64,000 nucleotides of DNA from an uncultured Lachnospiraceae bacterium (GCA_946549035.1 CAMNQH010000001.1:1-64000); one strand, 5' to 3'. Positions 1 to 8,305 are shown, counted from the stretch's first letter. Numbers and translations are program-made. Notes: generated by a model from the letters alone, not told the origin.

Positions 1-337
1 TCCGATACTCTAAAATTCGTTCCAGCGCAGTTTCCGCTAAAGAAGTAATCTCTTGTGAGAAAATTTCTACGTTTCCTTTATATCCGACCCATGTCCCCTC
101 TCTGGCTTCCTGTGTGCCACATACGGTAAACAAATATTCCCACTCGTTCCATAGATGTTGCATTCCTATGTTCAAATAACTCCCTCGGTCGCACCAACTG
201 CCCTGAAATTCCACAACCGTGAAGAACCAACCATTATCATCTATCCATATCCTGGTAGAACCTTTCTGGAACATCCCTTTGGGTTTCAGCACTGCCCGAA
301 CCGCTTGTTTGATGAGGGTATTGTAGTTTTCTTCCAT
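1..337 (-). CDS. DUF4304-like protein, 3' end beyond the left edge
   Basis: An open frame of 112 codons runs from an ATG at 337 off the left edge. The ATG is preceded by a GAGGAAA ribosome site 5 bases away. The N-terminus begins MEENYNTLIKQAV and continues with a tryptophan- and aromatic-rich segment (WIDDNGWFFTVVEFQ, then YLNIGMQHLWNEWEY). This resembles DUF4304 proteins, whose function is unknown and which are often found in accessory islands and beside polymorphic-toxin genes; the family name is from memory. The C-terminal part seen ends LAETALERILEYR. It sits downstream, on the same strand, of decayed gene fragments at 384-806, so it may be cargo of a degraded element. Confidence 0.6.
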   Translation of the reverse strand, partial: MEENYNTLIKQAVRAVLKPKGMFQKGSTRIWIDDNGWFFTVVEFQGSWCDRGSYLNIGMQHLWNEWEYLFTVCGTQEAREGTWVGYKGNVEIFSQEITSLAETALERILEYR

Positions 338-383
338 ATGCTTTTCCTCATTTCAAAACATCTTCTCAACTCCAATTTGTCAA

Positions 384-587
384 TTATAAAATATAGCACA
401 TCTCATCGCCAAAAACAATCACTGTTTTATGTCCGTTCCCCCTATCCAGACCGTCAAAGACTTCATTCCATGTGCGGTTTGTCGCTTTGCAACAACCACG
501 GATGGCACAGTCTCCGACACGCCTTTCTTTGGGGTTCGGGTTATATTCCAGTTCCGCGCCCGATCTTCCTCCCAGTTGTAAGTAATA
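384..587 (-). pseudogene. fragment of a phage/ICE-type conserved protein
   Basis: The minus strand is open from 587 to a TAA at 384-386, with no good start codon or ribosome site. The middle reads EYNPNPKERRVGDCAIR, followed by an Ala-Thr-Asn-Arg-Thr-Trp-Asn-Glu-Val stretch. This matches, from memory, the N-terminus of a conserved hypothetical protein common in clostridial phages and conjugative elements (pattern NP-x-VGDC-x-R-A-x-KA-x-W-x-V). Those proteins continue for about 100 residues more; here the frame ends soon after in VIVFGDEMCYIL. It therefore looks like a truncated copy. A second open frame over the same bases (419-637, TTG start) lacks this match. Confidence 0.5.
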
Positions 588-680
588 TCACCAAAATCAA
601 ATAAATAATCCATCCATCTCTGTTCCATTCGTCTCAAGGCAGTGGAAATATTATGCCCTTCAATACGCCTTCATTCCCTG

Positions 681-806
681 TTATTCGGACACGTCGTAAG
701 CGCCTTCATAATACTTCTTATAGCTATGGATTTCCATTTTTTCACCATTTTCATATCCTGTAATAAGATATGGCTGACGATAGATATGCTTTGCTTTCTC
801 TACCAT
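681..806 (-). CDS. short ORF, probable gene remnant
   Basis: A 41-codon open frame starts at ATG 806 and stops at 681-683. It begins MVEKAKHIYRQPYLITG and continues YENGEKMEIHSYKKYYEG, with ordinary coding-like composition and no low complexity. No clear ribosome site precedes it, and the frame stays open upstream only to about 833. I do not recognise the family. Its position in a decayed stretch with other fragments on the same strand suggests the tail of an inactivated gene rather than an independent small gene. Confidence 0.35.
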   Translation of the reverse strand: MVEKAKHIYRQPYLITGYENGEKMEIHSYKKYYEGAYDVSE

Positions 807-965
807 ATCGTTCAGACAGGAATATGCAAGTTTTTAAAGCTTTCCTTCAAAAATTTATAAATTTTTAAGAATTTCATTGAGTTTCTTTTTGGATGCCGCT
901 ATTATAATCCATATATCTCATGAGAACCGGTACGCAATTATTTTCCGGAAGAAAGGACTGACACA
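807..965. other. intergenic region before the VanRS-like pair
   Basis: AT-rich DNA without a convincing gene. A TATAAT hexamer at 903-908 could be the -10 box of the response-regulator gene, but a TTGAGT at about 20 bases upstream is too far for a good -35. The ribosome site AGAAAGGA lies just before the ATG at 966. Confidence 0.3.
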
Positions 966-1685
966 ATGGACACAGAAACGATTCTGGTAGTGGATGACAA
1001 CAAGGAAATCGTCTACTCTCTCAGCAAACTATTGGAATTTGAAGGATATTCCGTTATGAAAGCCTACGACGGCCTGGAAGCTTTAGACGTCCTTCACTCC
1101 CATCCCATTGACTTGATTCTTTTAGACGTTATGATGCCCCGACTCAACGGCTTGTCCGCCTTGATGAAAATAAGGGAAACCAATAAGATTCCAGTGATTA
1201 TCTTATCTGCCAAAACCGAAGAAAGCGACAAGGTCTCTGGTCTGGTAATGGGCGCCGACGATTATATTAGCAAGCCTTATAATACGGCAGAACTAATCGC
1301 ACGAGTAAAAGCCCAGCTTCGAAGATATCATGCTTGGGGCGGCAGCGCTCCCAAAGCAGACGCCCAGAAGCTGGTAAACGGAGGACTGGTGCTGGATATG
1401 GCCCAACGCATTGTGATTGTAGACGGCGAAGAAATAAAGCTGACTGCCACAGAATACAAAATATTACATCTGCTTATGGAATATCCGGGACAAGTCTTTC
1501 CGGCAGAGCAAATTTATGAACGAGTATGGGGAGAATCGGCCAGTTTCACCGTTGAAAATACGGTAATGGTCCATATCCGCCATATTCGGGAAAAAACAGA
1601 AATTGATCCTAGAAATCCAAAATACGTAAAGGTGGTGTGGGGAATTGGCTATAAAATGGAAAAATATGACAATAACCAAATGTAA
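966..1685 (+). CDS. OmpR/PhoB-family response regulator (VanR-like)
   Basis: A 239-residue DNA-binding regulator of a two-component pair. Residues 1-120 are a receiver domain: acidic pocket Asp10-Asp11, phospho-acceptor Asp54 in LILLDVMMP, switch Ser81, conserved Lys103 in DDYISKPYN. After an extended linker, residues about 140-235 form the winged-helix output domain (LTATEYKILHLLM; VENTVMVHIRHIREK). The ATG at 966 follows AGAAAGGA. The partner kinase gene overlaps its 3' end, so the two are probably cotranslated. The receiver resembles VanR-type regulators of cell-envelope responses, but no target genes lie nearby, so the signal is unknown. Confidence 0.9.
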   Translation: MDTETILVVDDNKEIVYSLSKLLEFEGYSVMKAYDGLEALDVLHSHPIDLILLDVMMPRLNGLSALMKIRETNKIPVIILSAKTEESDKVSGLVMGADDYISKPYNTAELIARVKAQLRRYHAWGGSAPKADAQKLVNGGLVLDMAQRIVIVDGEEIKLTATEYKILHLLMEYPGQVFPAEQIYERVWGESASFTVENTVMVHIRHIREKTEIDPRNPKYVKVVWGIGYKMEKYDNNQM

Positions 1686-2958
1686 AACATTTCTGAAACA
1701 CGGCGGCTGGCGCATCCTGGTAAGTATCTTTTTCGGTCTCATTGCCTTTTACTTTTATTATATCATTCAAGACCGGAAGTATTCTTACACGACGCTGGAA
1801 ACCTTGCGGCTTTCCCTTCTGGCAGATATCTTCCTGATTCCTGCCTGTGTTCTTGCCCTGCAAGCGTTTCTGGAACAAAACGCCCGTAAACGGCCCGTAG
1901 ACGCGTCCTTCACTTACGACGACTGGAAACAATCCTCCCGTAAACTGCATCATATGTTGTTCTTTCTTTTTGCCGTTTTGTTAATCCTTTCCGTCGTTTC
2001 TTTTTTAAACCTGATAGAAACCTTTCGCCGGGCGGATAACTGGATGTATACACTCAACTATTCTTCCGGCTATGTGAGGATTTTTGCCGTTTTTATTACC
2101 TTCTTTCCCTGTCAGATCACATTATCCCGCTTTCTGGCAAAGCAACTGGATCTGATAATGGCAAATACTCATAAGGCCAACCAGAAGGTGATAGACGATG
2201 CTGTAAAAGCAGAAAAAAGAAGCGTGGAAGCGGCTATCAAAAGCGAACAATTAAAAGTAGACCTGATCTCCAATGTATCCCACGATTTAAAAACTCCTCT
2301 CACTTCCATGGTAGGCTACATTGATTTGATGAAAAAAGAACCTTTAAGCGATACCATGACCGATTACGTGGACGTACTCTCTGTCAAGGCGAAAAAATTA
2401 AAAGAAATGATTGACAGCCTGTTCTCTTTGGCCAAAACCAGCAGCGGCAACATCGAATTGCATCCGGAGCCCCTAAAGCTAAACCGCCTGGTAGAACAGA
2501 TTTATGCCGATATGGAAGACGCCATATCAGCCAGCGACGTAACATTTATTACCGAGCTGACTGCCGCCGACACACAGCTAATTACCGACAGCAGTTATTT
2601 GTACCGCATCTGTCAAAACCTAGTGGAAAACGCCCTGAAATACTCCGCCAGCCGCACACGGGTATTCCTGAAAACAAAGTCTCTTCCCACAGAGTCTGGA
2701 AGACTGATCCAATTTGAGATTACCAACACGGCGGGATATCATATGAACTTTACCAAAGAACAAATTGTGGAGCGTTTTTCCCGGGGAGACGAATCACGTA
2801 CCAGCGAAGGCAACGGCCTGGGACTTGCCATTGCAAGCACTTATACCTCCGCCTTGGGGGGACGGTTTGATATCTTTATCGACTGCGACCAATTCAAAGC
2901 CATCGTGGCGTTCCCCATTGCCCAGGACGGAACTATTGCAGGTAAAGACGTGTCTTAA
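1666..2958 (+). CDS. sensor histidine kinase (VanS-like)
   Basis: The membrane kinase partner of the preceding regulator. I start it at ATG 1666, overlapping the regulator by 20 bases; a TTG at 1645 would add seven residues. About four hydrophobic segments lie in the first 160 residues (around 15-34, 50-68, 96-116, 136-155). The dimerisation/phospho-acceptor motif VSHDLKTPLTSM has His206. The ATPase domain shows the N box NLVENALKYSA and the G box GNGLGLAIAS. The extracellular loop is short, as in kinases that sense within or at the membrane. A hairpin terminator follows. Confidence 0.88.
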   Translation: MTITKCKTFLKHGGWRILVSIFFGLIAFYFYYIIQDRKYSYTTLETLRLSLLADIFLIPACVLALQAFLEQNARKRPVDASFTYDDWKQSSRKLHHMLFFLFAVLLILSVVSFLNLIETFRRADNWMYTLNYSSGYVRIFAVFITFFPCQITLSRFLAKQLDLIMANTHKANQKVIDDAVKAEKRSVEAAIKSEQLKVDLISNVSHDLKTPLTSMVGYIDLMKKEPLSDTMTDYVDVLSVKAKKLKEMIDSLFSLAKTSSGNIELHPEPLKLNRLVEQIYADMEDAISASDVTFITELTAADTQLITDSSYLYRICQNLVENALKYSASRTRVFLKTKSLPTESGRLIQFEITNTAGYHMNFTKEQIVERFSRGDESRTSEGNGLGLAIASTYTSALGGRFDIFIDCDQFKAIVAFPIAQDGTIAGKDVS

Positions 2959-2992
2959 TTCATATAACGGCCCTTGGGCATAGCCGCCCATT

Positions 2993-3034
2993 AAAAAACG
3001 TAACGATTCAGCATCCTTGAACCGTTACGTTTTT
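2993..3034. terminator. bidirectional terminator hairpin
   Basis: An arm AAAAACGTAACG at 2994-3005 pairs with CGTTACGTTTTT at 3023-3034, with further pairing inside. It lies between the kinase gene and a convergent membrane-protein gene and has runs of T on either strand, so it can serve both. Confidence 0.85.
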
Positions 3035-3042
3035 ATGTAATA

Positions 3043-3417
3043 TTATCCCACCATACCTCCTACCATACCAGAAGCGATGCAAAGCACCAGCGTTGTGGCA
3101 AAGCGGGTCATCTCCATATCCAATCCCTTGTGGAATACCACTGAGCCAATGGCCAGCACTAAAAAATAACATGCTCCCATGACCATTCCCCAAAGAAATT
3201 TTTTGCTTTTCATCCGCTTGCCTGCCAATAGCCCTCCCAAAAAACCTGAAATAACATAGATCGCTACAATGCCAATGGATACGGCTCCCTCGCTTAGCTG
3301 CATTTTCGACAGTAAAACAGTTAGAAGCAGCAATAAGCCTCCGGTGACGATATACATAAAAAGCAAAATTTTCAACAGAGGCAGTCCTAAGGTCCAGTTT
3401 TTCCCAATCTTATCCAT
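3043..3417 (-). CDS. TIGR04086-type small membrane protein
   Basis: A 124-residue protein with four hydrophobic stretches and glycine-rich helix contacts (GFLGGLLAGKRM; ending SGMVGGMVG). Size, four-helix layout and the GG-AGK motif fit the TIGR04086 family of uncharacterised Firmicutes membrane proteins. I choose the ATG at 3417 because AAGGAAGGATAAGG precedes it; a TTG at 3453 would give 12 more residues without a ribosome site. It stands alone, convergent with the two-component kinase and divergent from the CNNM gene. Confidence 0.65.
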   Translation of the reverse strand: MDKIGKNWTLGLPLLKILLFMYIVTGGLLLLLTVLLSKMQLSEGAVSIGIVAIYVISGFLGGLLAGKRMKSKKFLWGMVMGACYFLVLAIGSVVFHKGLDMEMTRFATTLVLCIASGMVGGMVG

Positions 3418-3552
3418 CCTTATCCTTCCTTTCCAATCCTGTCCTGTTTTCAATATATGACCGCCTTTCGCTATTTATGCCAAATTGCCGTAAACCTCCC
3501 CATATGATACTGCAAAAATCCCGGGAAAATTTCTAAATTTTTTCTTAATTCC

Positions 3553-3581
3553 TTGCAATTTTTACCGTTTTACAGTATATT
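3553..3581 (+). promoter_or_regulatory. sigma-A-type promoter for the CNNM gene
   Basis: TTGCAA at 3553-3558, a 17-base spacer, and TATATT at 3576-3581. It lies 49 bases upstream of the start codon. Confidence 0.65.
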
Positions 3582-3629
3582 TATGAGTAGCACTGTGAAT
3601 TGGTGTTTTTAGAAAGGAGAGAATAATAC

Positions 3630-4904
3630 TTGGACCCAAGTGACGTCACGCAGATCATTATCTTAGTCGTGCTGGTTATCCTGTCTGGATTTTTTTCCTC
3701 GGCAGAGACAGCTCTGACCACCTGCAGCCGAATTAAAATGAGAACCTTAGCCGACAACGGCAATGCCAGAGCCAAACGGGTATTAAAGATTACGGATGAT
3801 TCCGGCAAGATGTTAAGCGCCATTTTAGTAGGAAACAACATTGTAAACCTAACGGCGTCTTCCCTATCCACTTCTATCGCCATCCGATTAGGCGGAAATG
3901 CTTTTGTAGGTATTGCAACCGGAATTATTACATTATTGATTTTGATTTTCGGTGAAATTTCCCCAAAAACTCTGGCCACACTTCATGCAGACAGCATTTC
4001 CCTGGCTTATTCCGGCGTTATCGGCCTTCTGATGAAGCTCTTGACTCCGGTTATCTTTCTGGTAAATAAACTGGCCATGGCGTTTTTATTTTTGTTGCGC
4101 ATTGACCCCAACAAAGGGCAGAACACCATGACAGAAGACGAGCTTCGGACAATTGTGGATGTCAGCCATGAAGAAGGCGTCATTGAGACAGAAGAACGGG
4201 TAATGATCAACAACGTATTTGATTTCGGCGACGCCCAGGCAAGAACGATTATGGTACCCCGTATTGATATGACCTTTGCCGATATCAATAACACATACGA
4301 AGAGCTTTTGGATATTTTCCAAGAGGACCATTTTACCAGGCTTCCGGTATATGAAGGCTCCACCGACAATGTCATTGGTATCATCAATATGAAGGACTTA
4401 CTATTATGCGAGGACCGGGAACATTTTTCTGTAAGGGACATTCTGCGTAAACCTTATTACACCTATGAGCATAAGAATATCTCCGAATTGTTGATGGAGA
4501 TGCGTCAGTCTTCTATTAATATCGCTATTGTCCTGGATGAATACGGCGCTACTGCCGGCCTGATTACTTTGGAGGATTTGCTGGAAGAGATTGTGGGAGA
4601 AATTCGTGATGAATATGACGATGACGAAGAAGATCCCATTCAGAAAATAAACGATTACGAATACATGGTACATGGTTCCATGAATCTGGATGATTTAAGC
4701 GAAGCTCTGGATCTGGATCTGACCTCAGAAGATTATGATTCTATCGGAGGATATATGATTGGCCTGTTAGACCATCTTCCCACAGTGGGAGAAACCATCA
4801 CTACTCCGGACGATGTATTTTTAAAAGTGGAAGATATGGAAAAAAATCGAATAAACAAGATATTTATGCGGATTCCTCAAAAGCAAGAGGAAGAAACAGA
4901 ATAA
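3630..4904 (+). CDS. CNNM/CorC-type membrane protein with CBS domains
   Basis: A 424-residue protein of the CNNM (DUF21)-CBS-CorC_HlyC family, often annotated hemolysin; members are linked to Mg2+ or other cation export and homeostasis. Residues about 1-180 form the CNNM domain with hydrophobic helices and the conserved start GFFSSAETALTTCSR. Two CBS motifs follow (IMVPRIDMTFADI region; NIAIVLDEYGATAGLITLEDLLEEIVGEI), then an acidic linker and a C-terminal CorC/HlyC domain from about residue 345. The start is TTG at 3630, placed 9 bases after AGAAAGGAGA; no ATG fits better. It is monocistronic, with its own promoter and terminator. The transported ion cannot be read from sequence. Confidence 0.85.
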   Translation: MDPSDVTQIIILVVLVILSGFFSSAETALTTCSRIKMRTLADNGNARAKRVLKITDDSGKMLSAILVGNNIVNLTASSLSTSIAIRLGGNAFVGIATGIITLLILIFGEISPKTLATLHADSISLAYSGVIGLLMKLLTPVIFLVNKLAMAFLFLLRIDPNKGQNTMTEDELRTIVDVSHEEGVIETEERVMINNVFDFGDAQARTIMVPRIDMTFADINNTYEELLDIFQEDHFTRLPVYEGSTDNVIGIINMKDLLLCEDREHFSVRDILRKPYYTYEHKNISELLMEMRQSSINIAIVLDEYGATAGLITLEDLLEEIVGEIRDEYDDDEEDPIQKINDYEYMVHGSMNLDDLSEALDLDLTSEDYDSIGGYMIGLLDHLPTVGETITTPDDVFLKVEDMEKNRINKIFMRIPQKQEEETE

Positions 4905-4922
4905 TACAGATATTTTTCATCA

Positions 4923-4966
4923 AAAACTGCCTCTTAAGGGATGTAGCATCACCAAGAGGCAGTTTT
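4923..4966 (+). terminator. rho-independent terminator
   Basis: AAAACTGCCTCTT at 4923-4935 pairs with AAGAGGCAGTTTT at 4954-4966, followed by CTTTTTC. It ends the CNNM gene. Confidence 0.85.
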
Positions 4967-4999
4967 CTTTTTCTAAAAAGCTCAGTTCAAAAAGCAGCT

Positions 5000-5824
5000 T
5001 CAGACATGCTCTAGTCCTTCATTCATGCTTCCGCTGCGATATCCTTCCAAATCCAAGGTTACATAACGAAAGCCCAGGCTTTTTATCTTATCTGCAATTT
5101 TTTCCCGCAGCTCTTTTTGAAACAACCGTTCCAGTTCCTGGGGAAGTACCTCTATTCTGGCAATCTCTCCATGGATGCGTACACGTATCTGGGAAAAGCC
5201 CTCCTCCAGCAAAAATTGTTCCGCCTCCCCAATCATGGCCAATTTTTCCTCCGTTATGGTCTCCCCATATGGAAAACGAGTGGCCAAACAGGCAAAGGAA
5301 GGCTTTTTCCAGGTAGGAAGCCCCAATTCTCTGGAAAGCAGCCGTATCTCCTCTTTGGTTAGCTCCGCCTCCCGAAGAGGACTTTTGATTCCAAGCTCCG
5401 CAATGGCACGATGTCCTGGCCGGTAATCCTGATTATCATCCAGGTTAGAGCCTTCCGCAACATAAGAAATCCCATGTTCCCCGGCAATTTCCAAAACCCT
5501 GGTCAGAATCCCTTTTTTGCAGATATAGCAGCGATCCTTTGGATTTTCCCGAAATCCGGCAAGCTCCAGCTCCCTGGACTCAAACATCCTCTGGGAAATC
5601 TGCTCTTTTTGGCAGAATTCCTTTGCTTCATTCAGCTCCCGTCCTGGAAAAGACAAGGATGTGGCTGTCACTGCAATCGCATCGTCTCCCAGAGTATCAT
5701 GAGCCACTTTTAATAAAAAGGTGGAGTCCACGCCCCCGGAAAAAGCCACCGCCACACTTCCCAGCTCTTTCAGATATCGTTTTAAGTTTTCCAGTTTCTC
5801 CGTAAGACACTTGTCCTGGCTCAT
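5000..5824 (-). CDS. larE: LarE-type ATP-dependent sulfur transferase
   Basis: A 274-residue PP-loop enzyme of the LarE family, which adds sulfur to the nicotinic-acid-derived precursor of the nickel-pincer nucleotide cofactor of lactate racemase and relatives. The ATP-binding motif SGGVDS is at residues 29-34. Three cysteines stand out: Cys99 and Cys102 in DRCYICKK, and Cys179 in PSFACLATR. In the classic enzyme the last position is a sacrificial cysteine. Homologues with all three have been described as holding an iron-sulfur cluster that passes sulfur catalytically (recalled, not checked). Its ATG overlaps the aroA stop (ATGA), so the two are translationally coupled. No larA, larB or larC lies in the window, so the client enzyme is unknown. 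Confidence 0.85.
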   Translation of the reverse strand: MSQDKCLTEKLENLKRYLKELGSVAVAFSGGVDSTFLLKVAHDTLGDDAIAVTATSLSFPGRELNEAKEFCQKEQISQRMFESRELELAGFRENPKDRCYICKKGILTRVLEIAGEHGISYVAEGSNLDDNQDYRPGHRAIAELGIKSPLREAELTKEEIRLLSRELGLPTWKKPSFACLATRFPYGETITEEKLAMIGEAEQFLLEEGFSQIRVRIHGEIARIEVLPQELERLFQKELREKIADKIKSLGFRYVTLDLEGYRSGSMNEGLEHV

Positions 5825-7170
5825 TTTAAAACAGCCTCCTCCAATACGTCAAAATAATTTTCAAAGGTTTTCCGGCAGCAAAGAGGATCCTCTATTACGA
5901 TGCCTTTTGCCCGCAATCCAATTAAGGAAAATCCCATGGCCATGCGATGGTCCTCATAGGTTTTCACGATACCAGGTCTGGGAGAGCCAGGATAAATTTT
6001 CAGCGAATCCTCTTCCATTTCACACTGAATTCCCAGCCTCCTCAGTTCTGTTACAATGGCCTGCATCCGGTCGCTTTCCTGAAAACGAATATGTCCGATT
6101 CCGCTGATTCGGGTAGGACTGTCTCCAAAAGGCGCCAATGCCGCCAATGTTATGGCCTGGTCGGAACAGGAAGACATATCCGCTTCCACGCCATGGAATT
6201 TCCCCTTGGGCGGCCCCATGACCCAAATCCCTTCTGGATCCTCTTTCACCTGGCAGCCCATACGTTCCAGAATCCGCAGAAACTCCACATCCCCTTGAAG
6301 AGACTGGAGATGTACCTGCTTTACCTGCACCTTTCTTCCCAGAAGAGGCGCCATCCCATAAAAATAGCAAGCAGCAGAAACATCTGGCTCAATCTGATAA
6401 TTCCGGGGCTGATATTGCTGCCCTTCCGGTATTATAAAGCAGCGGTCTTCTGCTTCCTCCACCCGAACTCCAAATTGCTTCATCATCTGCTCCGTCATAT
6501 GGATGTAAGCCATCCCATGACTTCCCTGCACCTGTATTTGAACCCTTTTTCCGTCCAAAACCGCCGCAATCAACAATCCGCTTAAAAACTGGCTGCTATC
6601 TCCGATATCCACCGTGATTTTGTGCTTTTCAAAACCAGTTCCACGAAGCGTAAACGGAAAACATCCTTCCTCCCCTTCACATAGCACCTGACATCCCATA
6701 TCCTTTAGACAGGCCAAAAGGGGAGCCATGGGACGCCTGCGCATCTGATGAGAAGCATCCAGGTGATAACAGCCCCGGCTGACTCCCAGACAGGCAGTAA
6801 GAAACCGGGCAACCGTCCCTGCGCTGCCCACATAGAGGGACGCTTCCTTTCTTGGAATTTCCCCGCCCTGCCCTATGATTTCGATTCTTTTTTCCCTTTC
6901 ATTTTCGTATACTTCAACTCCCAAATCTTGTACACACTTTAAAAAATGACGGGAATCATCAGAAAACAGCGCTCCCTGCAAAATGCTTTTCCCCTTCGCC
7001 AACGTGGCCAAAAGCAGCGCCCGGTTGGTAATACTTTTGGAACCCGGCACTTCTGCAATGATGGGATCGCAACTGTTTTTTCCAAACAGACAAGGCACAT
7101 GGTATCTGATCTTTCCCTGGTTCATCCCTTCCTGGCTTTGTCCGGAAACATTATGATCAACGCCCCTCAT
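5821..7170 (-). CDS. aroA: 3-phosphoshikimate 1-carboxyvinyltransferase (EPSP synthase)
   Basis: A 449-residue enzyme for the sixth step of the shikimate pathway, transferring enolpyruvyl from PEP to shikimate-3-phosphate. Seen motifs: PGSKSITNRALLLA near the N-terminus, GSAGTVARFLTA, the basic RRRPM segment, GDSSQFLSGLL, and near the end TYEDHRMAMGFSL with QESDRMQAIVTEL. Length is near the family norm of about 430, with about 25 extra N-terminal residues. I keep the ATG at 7170 because GAGGGAAAG lies just upstream; a second Met at residue 16 is possible. It is the middle gene of a DJ-1 - aroA - larE operon. Confidence 0.92.
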   Translation of the reverse strand: MRGVDHNVSGQSQEGMNQGKIRYHVPCLFGKNSCDPIIAEVPGSKSITNRALLLATLAKGKSILQGALFSDDSRHFLKCVQDLGVEVYENEREKRIEIIGQGGEIPRKEASLYVGSAGTVARFLTACLGVSRGCYHLDASHQMRRRPMAPLLACLKDMGCQVLCEGEEGCFPFTLRGTGFEKHKITVDIGDSSQFLSGLLIAAVLDGKRVQIQVQGSHGMAYIHMTEQMMKQFGVRVEEAEDRCFIIPEGQQYQPRNYQIEPDVSAACYFYGMAPLLGRKVQVKQVHLQSLQGDVEFLRILERMGCQVKEDPEGIWVMGPPKGKFHGVEADMSSCSDQAITLAALAPFGDSPTRISGIGHIRFQESDRMQAIVTELRRLGIQCEMEEDSLKIYPGSPRPGIVKTYEDHRMAMGFSLIGLRAKGIVIEDPLCCRKTFENYFDVLEEAVLK

Positions 7171-7172
7171 TT

Positions 7173-7727
7173 TTACTTTCCCTCATAAAGGATAGAGGTT
7201 TTTATCTCATCTGCCTTTTCCTGCCCCAAAAAATACGAGGTCAGAGCCAATGCAAAGGGAATCGCCGTCCCCATTCCCCGACTGGTAATGATATTCCCGT
7301 CCCGGACTACTTGTTCCTCGCAACACTGGGCTCCTGTCAACTGTTCTTCAAAGCCCGGGTAGCAAGTGGCCCGCTTGCCTCGTAATAGCCCTGCCTGTCC
7401 CAAAACGCTGGGAGCGGCACATATGGCAGCCACCAGTTTTTTCTGATCGGCAAATTCCTGAATCACCTTACGTACGCCTTCATGTTCCATCAAATTGGTA
7501 GTTCCCGGCATTCCTCCCGGAAGTATCACTCCATCCAGTCCGGACCAATCTGCCTCTGAAAAAAGGGCGTCCGGCAGAATTGTGATATTATGAGAACCTG
7601 TCACTTCCTTTTTTTCAGAAATAGATATGGTTGTCACTTCAATACCTGCCCGCCGCAATACATCCACTACCGTCAAACCTTCAATCTCTTCCAAGCCTTC
7701 CGCCAGAAATACCGCTACTTGCTTCAT
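7173..7727 (-). CDS. DJ-1/PfpI family protein (YajL-like)
   Basis: A 184-residue single-domain protein of the DJ-1 superfamily. The nucleophile-elbow cysteine is Cys103 in AAICAAPSVL, with the conserved acidic residue near Glu16 in AEGLEEIEG. The C-terminal part TSRGMGTAIPFAL is typical of the YajL/DJ-1 branch. Family members are implicated in oxidative or carbonyl stress responses; the exact activity is unsettled. AGGAGG precedes the ATG. It is the first gene of the operon and its stop lies 2 bases before the aroA start. Confidence 0.88.
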   Translation of the reverse strand: MKQVAVFLAEGLEEIEGLTVVDVLRRAGIEVTTISISEKKEVTGSHNITILPDALFSEADWSGLDGVILPGGMPGTTNLMEHEGVRKVIQEFADQKKLVAAICAAPSVLGQAGLLRGKRATCYPGFEEQLTGAQCCEEQVVRDGNIITSRGMGTAIPFALALTSYFLGQEKADEIKTSILYEGK

Positions 7728-7766
7728 AGATACCTCCTAAACTGTAACTCTCATATGTTTTTTAAA

Positions 7767-7795
7767 ATTGTAGCATGAAGCTTATTTTTTGTAAA
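7767..7795 (-). promoter_or_regulatory. promoter of the DJ-1 - aroA - larE operon
   Basis: On the minus strand TTTACA (7795-7790), a 17-base spacer, and TACAAT (7772-7767), 40 bases upstream of the first start codon. Confidence 0.65.
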
Positions 7796-7864
7796 GCATC
7801 CCTTCCTGTAAGATTTCCCGTCTCTGATTTTGTAAAAATTACCAACATATATTTTTTTCCCTTG

Positions 7865-7895
7865 TAAATAATAACACCAAGGTAAGTGCTACTTA
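7865..7895 (+). promoter_or_regulatory. possible forespore (sigma-G-type) promoter of the SASP gene
   Basis: TAAATA at 7865-7870 and GCTACTT about 17 bases further weakly fit a sigma-G pattern (TGAATA, CATACTA). SASP genes are normally sigma-G dependent, which is the main reason for proposing it. An alternative CATATAT lies at 7846-7852. Confidence 0.3.
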
Positions 7896-7934
7896 TCTTG
7901 AAAAAGAAAATGTATTAACTTGGAGGTGAATCGA

Positions 7935-8156
7935 ATGTCTAACAATTCCGGTTCTAACACAAACAGAATGGCAGTGCCAGAAGCAAAGGAAGCTATGAAG
8001 CGCTTCAAACAGGAAGTTGCTTCCGAAATAGGAGTACCTTTGAAGGAAGGTTATAACGGAGACTTAACTTCTGCTCAGGCTGGTTCTATCGGCGGCGAAA
8101 TGGTTAAGAAAATGATCATGAAGCAAGAACAGCAGATGTCAGGCGGAATGCAGTAA
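7935..8156 (+). CDS. alpha/beta-type small acid-soluble spore protein
   Basis: A 73-residue spore DNA-binding protein. It has the family landmarks: RMAVPEAKEAMKRFKQEVASEIGV, where the EVASEIGV stretch holds the germination-protease site, then GDLTSAQAGSIGGEMVKKM. Such proteins coat spore DNA, protect it from UV and heat damage, and are degraded at germination. I start at ATG 7935 because TTGGAGGTGAAT immediately upstream is its ribosome site; a TTG at 7920 would swallow that site. It is monocistronic with a hairpin after it. A presumed forespore gene, consistent with the sigma-F/spoVA block in this window. Confidence 0.95.
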   Translation: MSNNSGSNTNRMAVPEAKEAMKRFKQEVASEIGVPLKEGYNGDLTSAQAGSIGGEMVKKMIMKQEQQMSGGMQ

Positions 8157-8206
8157 TCTCTGACAAAAAAAGAAAATCACAGACATTCCTTGTACAGGTT
8201 GTATTC

Positions 8207-8288
8207 AGAGAGTGTCTACAGCAAAAAAGGGAGACAGCCTTAGGCAGCCTCTCTTTTTTGCTGATGCACAACTCTTTCAGACACTCTG
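8207..8288 (+). terminator. terminator after the SASP gene
   Basis: The inner stem AGCAAAAAAGGGAG at 8219-8232 pairs with CTCTCTTTTTTGCT at 8250-8263. An outer pair AGAGTGTCT and AGACACTCT (8209-8217 and 8278-8286) could extend the structure. Confidence 0.65.
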
Positions 8289-8305
8289 ACGCCAGACCCA
8301 TATCC

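Noticed and set aside
155-604. 149-codon plus-strand ORF near the left edge
   Set aside because: It lies opposite the DUF4304-like gene and the NP-x-VGDC fragment, which match known families better; its residues show no family pattern.
419-637. 72-codon minus-strand ORF
   Set aside because: It covers the same bases as the EYNPNPKERR frame in another phase, starts with TTG and has no ribosome site. I treat the recognised frame as the real remnant.
642-860. 72-codon plus-strand ORF
   Set aside because: Hydrophobic, no ribosome site, and antisense to the coding-like fragment at 681-806.
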